A DNA stretch of 64,000 nt from Paenibacillus koleovorans NBRC 103111. Its GTDB lineage: Bacteria; Bacillota; Bacilli; Paenibacillales; NBRC-103111. Positions 25,307 to 35,000 of the stretch are shown one piece after another. The DNA lies in contig NZ_BIMA01000005.1 in assembly GCF_004000845.1 (NCBI RefSeq), positions 55,824-119,823 of the forward strand, read 5' to 3'. A model generated the notes under the pieces. It searched no databases, was not told the DNA's origin, and worked only from the letters and a program-made list of their open reading frames with translations. The translations under genes were made by a program, and so were the position numbers. Each line of letters starts with the position of its first letter. Within the stretch, counting starts at the first letter, position 1.

Positions 25307-26275
25307 ATGTCGGCTATTTTTATGTCCAACCCGACGCAATTGGAAGCGAAGCTGGAGGAGTGGTTGAAGCATTCTCCGGACCGTATTCGGGTGGAATATG
25401 AAACGGCTTACTCGGGGCATAAGGTGTATGCGATTTCTTTGTCAGATTTCGCGGTGCCCGATGAGAAGAAGAGGAAATTGTATGTCGCGCAGCCGCATGC
25501 GCACGAGCCGGCTACAACGGCGGGAATGATCGATGTTATTGAACAATTAGTTGCGGGGTATGATCTTGCCGGTCGGCCAACGTTGCTAGATGTGGGGAAG
25601 GTGCTGGCAGGCATGGTAGTGACCTTTAATCCGATCGGGAATCCCGGCGGCGTGGAGCGCTCCCCTTACCCGTATTGGGATGGGACGGAAGTGCCGAACG
25701 AGCGGTTCTGGTGCATCATGTTCGGAGAAGATCCGGATGCGCCTGGACAACGATGGAATCGCGTCGATCAGTTCGATACGAAGGAGCTCCAAGCCCCCGA
25801 TCCGATCGGCATAGCCTACGAACAGCTGGATGCGTACACGTATGTAGAGCCGAACCGGACGCAGCTATCGTCGTACTCGAAGCTTTTCCGGCGTATGGAT
25901 GCGGAGTATAGGTACGACTATTGGCTGGATCTGCATCAAACGGAGTTCGTGAACTCGGCAACGCAGTGTCAAATCCTGCTTCCGACAGTAGGCCTACAGA
26001 CCGATGAAATTCGTATTCAGTGCGAGGCTTGGGCCAACCACATCTCGGAGGTTTGGCGCGAGGCCGGTTTTGTTGTGCGCCCACCGGCTCCGCTCGGGTA
26101 TACCGGCACGCAAGCCGAGTATTTCCGTCGCAATTGGGGAGACATCCACCGACGGATGTGCAAGATGACGGTCGAGGTGAAGAACAACTCCGCCTGCACG
26201 CCGCCTGAGCGACAGATGGAAGCGGAAGCATTGGCGGTTGTGGCGACGATCCGGCGGATTTGCGGCGAAGTTTGA
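25307..26275 (+). CDS. M14-family zinc carboxypeptidase-like protein (copy 2)
   Basis: The 322-residue protein keeps the three M14 landmarks in the same positions as the copy at 2742-3719: HxxE at His64/Glu67 (QPHAHEPATTAG), zinc His210 (WLDLHQT) and candidate catalytic Glu290 (KMTVEVKNN). Long blocks are shared with copy 1, including VTFNPIGNP, CIMFGEDP and YVEPNR-QLSSY, so the two arose by duplication. No signal peptide was seen. CGGGAG lies upstream of the ATG. It follows the GH42-like frame by 116 bases and is closed by a good terminator at 26297. The substrate is presumably a variant of that used by copy 1. Confidence 0.82.
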   Translation: MSAIFMSNPTQLEAKLEEWLKHSPDRIRVEYETAYSGHKVYAISLSDFAVPDEKKRKLYVAQPHAHEPATTAGMIDVIEQLVAGYDLAGRPTLLDVGKVLAGMVVTFNPIGNPGGVERSPYPYWDGTEVPNERFWCIMFGEDPDAPGQRWNRVDQFDTKELQAPDPIGIAYEQLDAYTYVEPNRTQLSSYSKLFRRMDAEYRYDYWLDLHQTEFVNSATQCQILLPTVGLQTDEIRIQCEAWANHISEVWREAGFVVRPPAPLGYTGTQAEYFRRNWGDIHRRMCKMTVEVKNNSACTPPERQMEAEALAVVATIRRICGEV

Positions 26276-26296
26276 GAGGGTTTATGTGTGCGGAGG

Positions 26297-26335
26297 CATC
26301 CTGTTTACGCGGTTGGCGTAGCGGGATGTTTTTTT
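26297..26335 (+). terminator. intrinsic terminator after the M14 gene
   Basis: CATCCTG pairs with the complementary part of GCGGGATG, and an inner TACGC/GCGTA stem extends the hairpin (26297-26328); seven T residues follow at 26329-26335. It separates the catabolic region from the surface-protein operon. Confidence 0.85.
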
Positions 26336-26606
26336 GTGCGTTGATGAAGTTAAGGCGTCTTGAAAGGGGAATTAAAGTTTGCTGTTCATAAATATTTTTT
26401 GTTTTTTTGTGAAGGACCTAGCGATTTTGTGGTATACACCACGTTTTCCCTGTAATTGACTGTCATTAGGACATTGGTCCCTCAAATCTTGTGAGTTTTT
26501 TGTCAGGAAAGTATTTTATAATTTTATACGATAGGAAAATCGCACTATCTTGTCGAATTGCGTCGCATGGACTAATTTACCTTTAAGGAAGAAGAGGGGC
26601 ATCGGG
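26336..26606 (+). promoter_or_regulatory. AT-rich upstream region of the surface operon
   Basis: No gene is visible. An inverted repeat GTGGTATACACCAC (26429-26442, five-base arms) could be an operator. TTGACT at 26456 lacks a matching -10. TTGTCA at 26500-26505 is followed by AT-rich sequence with TATAAT at 26517, but the spacing is wrong for a pair, so no promoter can be called with confidence. Confidence 0.35.
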
Positions 26607-29600
26607 ATGATCAAGAAACGAACTTTTCGGAAGTGGACGGCGGCTGCCTTGGCTTGTTGCATGCTACTTGGCCTGTTGCCTGCTGGGCAACCCGCTACAG
26701 TTGAGGCGGCGGACGATGATTTGCTTGTCATGTTTGGTAATAACGTGACGGTGGGGAACAGAACGAGAGAAGCAGGAAATGCGTTTGTGAATTTTAAGCC
26801 AGATAACACTGCTCCTGGATTTTCACGTAAAGAGAGCGGATATGTTGAGCGAATTGTTTATGACTCTGGTGATTTTCAATTAGGTACTGATGACGATGAA
26901 ACTGCATATGCGCATTTTGAAATTAATATTAGTGCTAATCCGTATCTCTCAAAGCTCGCGGCTTCTAACGAAGCTGAAGTGATTTTTGGATGGGATAAAC
27001 TACGCTACTACAGTGGAACTTCATGGGGGTTTCCCTGGGAAAATAATACATGGGTAAAGCTTATTATTGATGGGAAAGAAGTTGTTAACAGGGGGACAAA
27101 TAATAGGAGCGTGGAAGCAGAAAGTAGAACTTTTCCAATAAAAACTACAAGTATTATTCGGATTGAAGTATATGGTGACGGAACGGATGAAGGAAACTTT
27201 ACTGGTCCAGACAAGCTCTTTGTTGGTTTTCAAGACAAAACGGCTCCTAAAATCGAAAACTATACATTCAAGAGCAACGGAACCACAAGACATAACGATA
27301 CGATCGATCAAAGGCAGTTATTCATTAAACAAAATGAGTATGTCTCGTTAACGTATAACTTTAGCGAACAGGTTCAGCCTTCAGCCTACAGCAAGCTGAC
27401 AGGAACTGCTGCTGAGACCCTTAGTTTACCGTTCCGACAGCATTATTTCTTTAAAAATGAGGACGGAACTTTACTGCCCGGGGAAAGTCAAGAGCAATAC
27501 CTAATCAATGAAACCTATAACAAAACGAATCTTGCAGATTTCCACAAATCAGTGGAGTACAAATATACGGGCATTCGGTTCCATAATAGTGCAAACAATC
27601 CAACTCAACAACTAATGCTTGGCAACGACCCGGGTTCTCTTGAGACTAAGCTTAAAAATGCTAAATTCGCAGATGTTGCCGGGAACTTAGCGACCATAAA
27701 TATACCACGCAAAGTTACTGATGACAGTGCAACTTATCTTAAGAACAACACTAACCCGCCTGCGGATCCATTCGACTACTCTAATAAAGGCTTTCGTGTA
27801 ATCATAGATGCAGTCCCTCCTAAATATACAAAGGTAGGCAACGGCATACAACCAGAGATACTAACGGGTGTGACTCTAAATAACAAGGACGAGATCCTTT
27901 TCACGGTTCAGTTTACGGAAGAGACTATAATCAGAACCGGCTACACGTTAGGCGAGACCTATCTCCTATTTAGCAACGGACAGAAAGCTACATATGTTGA
28001 CGCAGACGATACGAAAAAGTGGGGGAACGGTACGAAAGAGTGGAGGTTCAAAGCTACAATCACAGATTTGAAAGAATGGGAGAGTCCCTTGCTGAAAGTC
28101 GTAAAATTAACAAATAAAGGATCGGGAAACCCGTCAACCGAAGCCGACGATCAAGACACCGAAGTGCTGCAAGACTACGCTGGCAACTTTTTGATCGAGC
28201 CTGCCAACTACGATGGCAACTTCACAGACGGCAATCTCTCAGGAGACCATTTCACTTCCCGCGTAAACACCAAAATCGATTGGGCACAATTATCGATCGA
28301 TAACACTAAACCTGATATTTTGTTCCGCTATGAGAACCAGAATGCGACTGATGCGGTGTATCGAAAGAGCGGCAAAATTACAATTGATGCTACTGATTCG
28401 CAATTAATGGATCAGGGCCAACCGTCTACACTTGCGCCGAGTAAAGGGATCTACAGACCTTCCAATATGACAGGCTCCTCCGCGCCTACAGTAGGACTAG
28501 TCTACTACTATTGGAGCGATAAACCTGAAGATCCGTTCCTAGGTAAAGATACGGTTAAAAACTTTGCAGCAGTAAAGCGGTTCTCCCTATCCGCTAAACA
28601 ACCTGTTGAACTCGATAGCAATTTGTCTGATGTAACCCTAAAGGTAGCCAACAACAAGACGAATCTGATCGCTCCGCCGCCAGGGGCATTGCAAGACGGA
28701 ACAGCCAAGCCGTGGTATCTGCATACTTGGACAGCGGACATGACATGGGATTCGGCGCGTGAATTAAAGCAGTACGAGAAGATGAAGACATATATCAAGG
28801 ATCACCCTACCGAGTATGCCAATTGGATAGCGGCGGCTCCAGGCTCAGAGGCGGATAAGATCGTATATGCCAACAATGAGGCGATGAAAAAAGTCGGGGA
28901 TTACGGTGACATTCTGGAATGGAAAGTAGAAGATTTCCAACAGGAAGATTCCAATTGGACCTATAAAAGGGGAACTATCTTATATGACAACCAAGTCCCT
29001 TCCATCACCTTCGGCACAATTAATGGTGACGGAACATCAATCGCTGACGTTATGGTCAGTGTAACCGATCCACACAGTGGAGTTGCCCTTAATTCTGATT
29101 CGAACCCGGAAATCAAGTACATGTGGGTTAAGTCGGGAGAACAGCCAACAGGACCGGATTGGTCTACGGCAGTCCTAACTGCAGGCACAGTCAATCTCAA
29201 TTCCATCAATAAAATTGTTGAGGATGGAGACTATGTCCTGGCTGTCAAGGCAATTGATCAGGCTGGGAACGAAGCAATCCAGACAAGTAGGGCAGTAAAG
29301 ATTGATTCGAATGCACTAGTTCCGGGAAATTTTGAAACTACTTCTAATTTGAACATTTTTAAAAAGAGCCATAATGTCGAGTTCAGAATCAAAGGCATAG
29401 GTGCACAAACGGTTAGCTCAGTAACCTATGCAACCTATTCCCAGACCGTCACCGATTCCACATACGGTACTTATGTAGCTTTTTCGCTGAGCTCCAATTC
29501 GACTAGGCCGGAAGACAACAGCGCATACACTACGCTCACTGCATTTGATCTGAAAGACGACTACTATCACTATGATATCCCGGTCGACAGCACATATAAC

Positions 29601-31991
29601 GGTGTAGTTTACGTGCATATGAAAATTCGCGTAGTTTCGGATTTGTCTCCGGTAGTGCCTGATCGATTCTATTATTTCAGCAAGGAATACTATTTCGATA
29701 ATTTACCGCCGTCCGTTTCCTTCAGCACGAATGGGGTCCCGTATCCCCAATCCAGTCAAAAAGTAACGATAGCGGTATCGGAACAATACGGTCAGTCACC
29801 AACAACCCTAAAATACATCAAGCAAGAGAGTTCGTTACCGGCTCCTACGGAGAGCTCGACATGGACCCTTCTTCCGCCCGAAAGAGTGGTCACGATTGAT
29901 AATGATGGGTTCGCTGACGGCGAAGAAAAGGATTTCAAGCTATATATCCTTGCGGAAGACCAAGCTGGCAACCGGATCATTAAAGCAACAACTGGCATCT
30001 TCAAAATTACCAAAGTGGGGCTAGGAGCGGCTCCAGCTCCGATCCGTTCCAATCTGATTTACCTCTACGGCGATCAGACTGAGGGTTACACGGCCGTAAT
30101 AAAGGTCGATATCGACTCCGTGGATAAAGAAGGTTATGAGTACTCTGTCTCTTCCGATGGTGGCGAAAGTTGGTTGAAGTGGAAGCCTTACACTAACTTT
30201 GTAGCCGTCAAGGTACCAACGAAAAACGCAGCGGATTTGAAAATTCAATTTAAAGTCCGTACTCCGTTTGGCGTAATCGGTAACCCGATGAGTATGACGA
30301 CTATCGGAAGCTTTATCCAAGAGCCGGTTTATGCTTTGGCAAGCTTGAGCACCACCAGGCCGGTGAATTCGTCTACGGGAGTTGATATTTTCGTCGCACC
30401 GCCACTCGGCATTCGAGCTGTGGCTTCAGCAGCGAATCCTTCCGTACCGGTCCGCACAGGAAATACATTCCATGTAACGAAAAATGGCTACTACTCATTC
30501 GATCTCACCGATCTGGCAGACCCGACCAGAACCGACAAGCTGTACATCGTAGTTGCCAATATCGATGATGTCGCCCCGATCGGCAGCGTCGAGAAACTGG
30601 TGCCGGACTTGAAAACCAATGGCAACGTACCGGTCAGGCTTAATACCAATGAACCGGTTCAGATCACCAATAACGGTGGCAAGTCGATCTATACTTTTAC
30701 GGAAAACAACACATTCACTTTCGAGTTTAAAGATGAGGCGGGCAACGTTGGTTATGCCCCAGTAACCGTAGATAGTATTGATCGCGAAGGTCCTGAAGTG
30801 AAGATCATCCGTTCCTTTGCCTACGGGGAGAACCATAGCCTGACTTACGGCACGATCAAGGATGCGCAGGACAATGTGCTGTATGCACAAGGAGTTACGC
30901 TCGAAGTGGTGAAGAAGAACGCGAGCAGCAAAGACTTTATTGTTCCGAATGGCGGACCTACGCTTTCGGTGAAAGAGAATGGAACGTATTCTTTCCAGGC
31001 GGTTGACCCTGTGACTGGAAATGTAACTGTAGTTGAGGAGACAATTGAAAACTTTATCGTCAATTCGCCTCCGGCTGTCACCAATGTTCATTACGAATTC
31101 GTGGACGATAACGGGAACCCTGTGGATCAAGCACGTAAAGCTATTATTAATGGCAAAGAAGTGGCTAGAGGTCAGGTAAAGGTTACACTTAGCGGGACTA
31201 CTACTCCGGATAATCCTGTGATTACAGGCCTCGTCCCGATTTATGACGAGAACGATGCGGTCACGAATCGAATTAGCGATTCTTCAGGAGCGTTCTCTTA
31301 TTCTCGCGTCTATGGTTCTGAAGGCAAAGCTAGGATAGCGCTGTCTGACAAATTGGGTAACGTTAACCGAGTCGAAGTCAACATAGGCGGACTGGACAAC
31401 AAAGCGCCAGAGCTTCAACTGAAGATGCCGATCACGGCTGTACAGCGAAACAAAGCAGACTTCAATTTTAAAACCGATCTGGGCGGGTATTCGGTATCTG
31501 ATAACTTCTCTGCTTCGGAAAACATCAAAGTCACAATTAGCGGATTGGACCTAACTCAGACCGGGCGTTATGATGTCACGTACACCGCTGTCGATCAGGT
31601 AGGGAATGAAACCGTTGCTAAACAAAGCGTGTTTGTGGTCGACCAGGATGGCGTGCTTGTTTTCGCGAACGACATTCTGATCTCTTCTTCGATTGGCGAG
31701 ACGGCCTTGTTCGATACGAACAAGCTCACGTTCCGAGTTCTCGGCTTCGAGTTCATGGAAGTAGATGGTGTCAAACAGGTCAATGAACGGGCGACTTACG
31801 ATGTTTACTATCAAGACGGATTATACCGAGAAGGCATTATGAAGAACATCGCGACAAAGCTGACGTACCAGCAACTGAAGAATGGTCAATACAAGGTTAC
31901 TTTCCCTAAGACGGGCTGGTATACCATCATAGTCAGAAGTCAAGAGAGGGATCGGGAATTCGCCACCTTCTTCATCGGAGGAATGCAATGA
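26607..31991 (+). CDS. giant secreted Ig-like-repeat surface protein
   Basis: ATG 26607 follows GAAGAGGGG and starts a clear signal peptide (MIKKRTFRKW, hydrophobic core to about 27, cleavage near VEA at 32-34). An upstream in-frame TTG at 26550 would bury the signal peptide and is rejected. The mature protein of about 1760 residues is almost all beta-type sequence. Ig-like/cadherin-like modules recur with signatures such as AIDQAGNEA, AEDQAGNRI, DEAGNVGYAPVTVD and AVDQVGNETVAKQSVFVVD, each ending a domain. There is no SLH, LPXTG or membrane anchor at the C-terminus, which ends in a compact beta domain. It is therefore secreted and probably held by partners, such as the SLH proteins encoded downstream. 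The first 1.5 kb is visibly more AT-rich than the surroundings. Confidence 0.85.
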   Translation: MIKKRTFRKWTAAALACCMLLGLLPAGQPATVEAADDDLLVMFGNNVTVGNRTREAGNAFVNFKPDNTAPGFSRKESGYVERIVYDSGDFQLGTDDDETAYAHFEINISANPYLSKLAASNEAEVIFGWDKLRYYSGTSWGFPWENNTWVKLIIDGKEVVNRGTNNRSVEAESRTFPIKTTSIIRIEVYGDGTDEGNFTGPDKLFVGFQDKTAPKIENYTFKSNGTTRHNDTIDQRQLFIKQNEYVSLTYNFSEQVQPSAYSKLTGTAAETLSLPFRQHYFFKNEDGTLLPGESQEQYLINETYNKTNLADFHKSVEYKYTGIRFHNSANNPTQQLMLGNDPGSLETKLKNAKFADVAGNLATINIPRKVTDDSATYLKNNTNPPADPFDYSNKGFRVIIDAVPPKYTKVGNGIQPEILTGVTLNNKDEILFTVQFTEETIIRTGYTLGETYLLFSNGQKATYVDADDTKKWGNGTKEWRFKATITDLKEWESPLLKVVKLTNKGSGNPSTEADDQDTEVLQDYAGNFLIEPANYDGNFTDGNLSGDHFTSRVNTKIDWAQLSIDNTKPDILFRYENQNATDAVYRKSGKITIDATDSQLMDQGQPSTLAPSKGIYRPSNMTGSSAPTVGLVYYYWSDKPEDPFLGKDTVKNFAAVKRFSLSAKQPVELDSNLSDVTLKVANNKTNLIAPPPGALQDGTAKPWYLHTWTADMTWDSARELKQYEKMKTYIKDHPTEYANWIAAAPGSEADKIVYANNEAMKKVGDYGDILEWKVEDFQQEDSNWTYKRGTILYDNQVPSITFGTINGDGTSIADVMVSVTDPHSGVALNSDSNPEIKYMWVKSGEQPTGPDWSTAVLTAGTVNLNSINKIVEDGDYVLAVKAIDQAGNEAIQTSRAVKIDSNALVPGNFETTSNLNIFKKSHNVEFRIKGIGAQTVSSVTYATYSQTVTDSTYGTYVAFSLSSNSTRPEDNSAYTTLTAFDLKDDYYHYDIPVDSTYNGVVYVHMKIRVVSDLSPVVPDRFYYFSKEYYFDNLPPSVSFSTNGVPYPQSSQKVTIAVSEQYGQSPTTLKYIKQESSLPAPTESSTWTLLPPERVVTIDNDGFADGEEKDFKLYILAEDQAGNRIIKATTGIFKITKVGLGAAPAPIRSNLIYLYGDQTEGYTAVIKVDIDSVDKEGYEYSVSSDGGESWLKWKPYTNFVAVKVPTKNAADLKIQFKVRTPFGVIGNPMSMTTIGSFIQEPVYALASLSTTRPVNSSTGVDIFVAPPLGIRAVASAANPSVPVRTGNTFHVTKNGYYSFDLTDLADPTRTDKLYIVVANIDDVAPIGSVEKLVPDLKTNGNVPVRLNTNEPVQITNNGGKSIYTFTENNTFTFEFKDEAGNVGYAPVTVDSIDREGPEVKIIRSFAYGENHSLTYGTIKDAQDNVLYAQGVTLEVVKKNASSKDFIVPNGGPTLSVKENGTYSFQAVDPVTGNVTVVEETIENFIVNSPPAVTNVHYEFVDDNGNPVDQARKAIINGKEVARGQVKVTLSGTTTPDNPVITGLVPIYDENDAVTNRISDSSGAFSYSRVYGSEGKARIALSDKLGNVNRVEVNIGGLDNKAPELQLKMPITAVQRNKADFNFKTDLGGYSVSDNFSASENIKVTISGLDLTQTGRYDVTYTAVDQVGNETVAKQSVFVVDQDGVLVFANDILISSSIGETALFDTNKLTFRVLGFEFMEVDGVKQVNERATYDVYYQDGLYREGIMKNIATKLTYQQLKNGQYKVTFPKTGWYTIIVRSQERDREFATFFIGGMQ

Positions 31992-32014
31992 TGACCCGAC
32001 TAGGAGGAACCCAA

Positions 32015-35000
32015 GTGGCTCTTTTTAAAAAAGTATTCGCATTATTTCTGGCACTTGTAATTGGATTTAGCACATTCGCGGGGGCAACATTTGTATTGGC
32101 TGACGAGTTGACCGCTCCGGACGTAACGGTTTTGCAAAATGACTACATTAAAGTAACGGTCGACAACAAGACAGGGAGATTCGGAGTTAGGACCGTTGAA
32201 GGTCAACCGATTCGGAAGAAGGACCAAAATGTAGATTTAATGTTTCGCGGCGATAATCCGGAAAGCTCGTTTACGACTTTCCGGATTGACGGAACGGATT
32301 ATATTTTCGGCAATCCGTACAAGTTCGGAGCGAGCTTCTTCTCGGAGATTACCCGTCCTCAAGTGGTTCTTAATCTGGATGGAACGCGGCAAATCGAGAC
32401 AGTCTGGAAGATCAAAGGCGTAGAGATCAAACAGATTCTCAAGCTCTATTCCAATCCTAAGGATTTGCTGAACGCCGGAAATGTCAGCATCCGCTACGAA
32501 GTGGTCAATCGCAGCGGGGTCAGCGTAATGCTTGGCTCGCGAATTTTGCTCGATACGATGGTAGCCGGCAACGACGGTCCTCTTTTCCAGATCGGTACGG
32601 GCTACAAGGTTCCTCTCATGGTGGAGAGGAGGCTCGTGCAGCATCCTGAGAATAATCCGGACATTGCGGTCGACGATCGAGCGTACTATCAGCTTCCGCC
32701 TTACTGGGTCATGCGCGATAAACTCGATCTGACCAATCCGTTGGCGACCAATGTAATGGCCTATGGGTTTAACAGCTTTGGCGAGATCAATGTGAATCCG
32801 GTCGAAGAAATGATTGTCGGCCATTGGAATAGCTTGGCTAACACCAAGTGGGACTACACGCCAAACGGCAACTTGGATTTCACGCGGGATACCAACGATT
32901 ATGGAACGGCGGATTCTGCCGTGGCGTTTTATTGGATGCCGCTTCCACTCGCAAATCAAGCCAAACAATCCTTTGAGACGATCTACGGTCTTGGTGAAAT
33001 CGTGGAGCCGGACAAAGTATTCTCTATCCGGTTTATGGATACTCCTCAGCAGCTGGCTCCGTTGCCGGACAACAGCGGATATGTAAATGGGGGTGTCTTC
33101 GATATTATCGCAGAGGTCGAAAACTTGGCCATGTACGATATGGAGCACTCCAACATCGAGGTCGAGCTGACACTAGAGAACGGACTGAGCTTTGTCAAGC
33201 TGGATCCTTTCGGCAATATCGTATATAAGGATGGGAAACCGGAGACCGAACCGATTCAGAGCAAAGCGCTCATCTTCAACAAGGCTGCTACTCCGCAAGA
33301 ACAGGAACAGGGTATTATCCCGACTTACAAGCCCGGCGATGCAATCGCGACGAAGTTCAAGGTTATGGCAAAGGGCAAACCATGGCCGACAACGAAGCAG
33401 TATATGCTTACAGCTAAAAGTCCGGAAACGGCGGCGAAGCTGGAGCGACTTCCGGATGCCAGCATCAAGGCCCAGTACGAATCTGTAAAATCGAACTTCA
33501 TGCTCCTTCCGCCGATCGGCCAAGCGTTTGCAACCCAAATATATGGATTGGCCCCTAAGGAATTATTTTCTACCGACGTGAAGTATATTACGGTCAATCT
33601 GACGAACATAGACGCCTACAACACAGGCATTGGCGTAGCGAATCCTAATTTCGATTTGTACATTAAAGAAATTGCAACGGCCAAGCGATACAAGGTAGAC
33701 GTTGAAAATGCAGTTCTGCTGCAGCCGGCTGATGATGGATTTTCAGGGGATATGAAGATTACGTATCGCGGCGGAGCTCTGGTGGACGCCAAAGGAAATG
33801 TGGTGGAAGCGGGTTTAGGCCCGGAATTGCCGCAGGGCGAGTATCAGGTTCAGATCGACTTCAAGGGAGACACCGGTGGAGACGAGGAGATGGCTGCGCT
33901 GTTTGATGTGACCTCCTCTCAGACGTTCAAGGTGACGGACAATCCGAAAACGCGTGTGCGTGAAGCGAATATTGTGGCCGTGTATAAGCAATATGTTGAT
34001 TTGAGCGGATTGGATAATGAGAACTCAATCACTCCTGACCGAATCAGGGAGTTCAACAAGGAGTTTCCGGGCGCTGACATCCTGGATAAACATTTGCTGT
34101 GGCGATCGGTTGACTTCTATGAACAAATAAAAGATATGTTTGAATTAGTAGGCGCCAAACGAGACCCGAAGCTGAAATTCGAACACTTCAAAGAGCAGGC
34201 GCTGGAAAAGGTGCCGACCTACGCCGTCCAAATTTTTGAATCGGAGCAGGATTTAGAGGCTTTCTTCCCTTCCAGCAACACGAGAAGAGAAAAGCTTGTT
34301 GTCATTCGCGGCATGGTCAAGCAAGTGGGAACCGGGGCGGACATTCAGACCATTATAGATACGCGGACAGAGCCGGCCATTATTAATAATGCGGTTGCCT
34401 ACCGCGGAAAAGATCTCGTCTTTACAAAGGGCAAGTTGGATATTTTTAACGTTTCTAAAGAACTGATTAACGGCTCCCCCTTCTTCGACTCCTTATTCGT
34501 AAGGGGAGAAGGCAAGCTTAGCGTGGCCAACAGCGGCTTCACGTTCTATAACGGGGAATGGACGCTGGACTTCAATAATGGCTTCGAGAAAAAAATCGGT
34601 CAAGGGTTCGAGATCGAGAACGATGTGTTCCCCATGAGCGATGATAACCCGGAGGACAACTCTCTTAACGGAAGCTATACATGGGCAATTGGCCGATTAG
34701 GAGACCGAATCAATCCGTTGCGCCAATTAATGATAGAGGATGTTTATTTTAACCGGCATAGTCTGTTTGCGAATCCGACGTTCATGGTCAACGGATTTGG
34801 GATCAGCTTTAATGATTTCATCCTGCGTCCGGGCGGTATTTCGTTCGGCGGCAAGATGACGCTCAAGATCGTAACGGCTGAGGCGAGAAATGTCATATTT
34901 AACGATAAGGGCTTTGTCGGGATTGATGCAAGCTTGAAATTTAACCTGGACAACGCACTGGGCCTGCTAGAGAGTCCTAAGGATAAGGAAGGAAACGGCG

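Noticed and set aside
26456..26522. Promoter for the surface operon (TTGACT, TTGTCA, TATAAT)
   Set aside because: No pair of hexamers has 16-19 base spacing with good matches, so it is mentioned only in the region note.
31988..32014. ATG 31988 as the start of the second giant protein
   Set aside because: It has an acceptable ribosome-binding site and overlap with the upstream stop, but the GTG at 32015 has AGGAGG at ideal spacing and gives a standard signal peptide. Not fully excluded.
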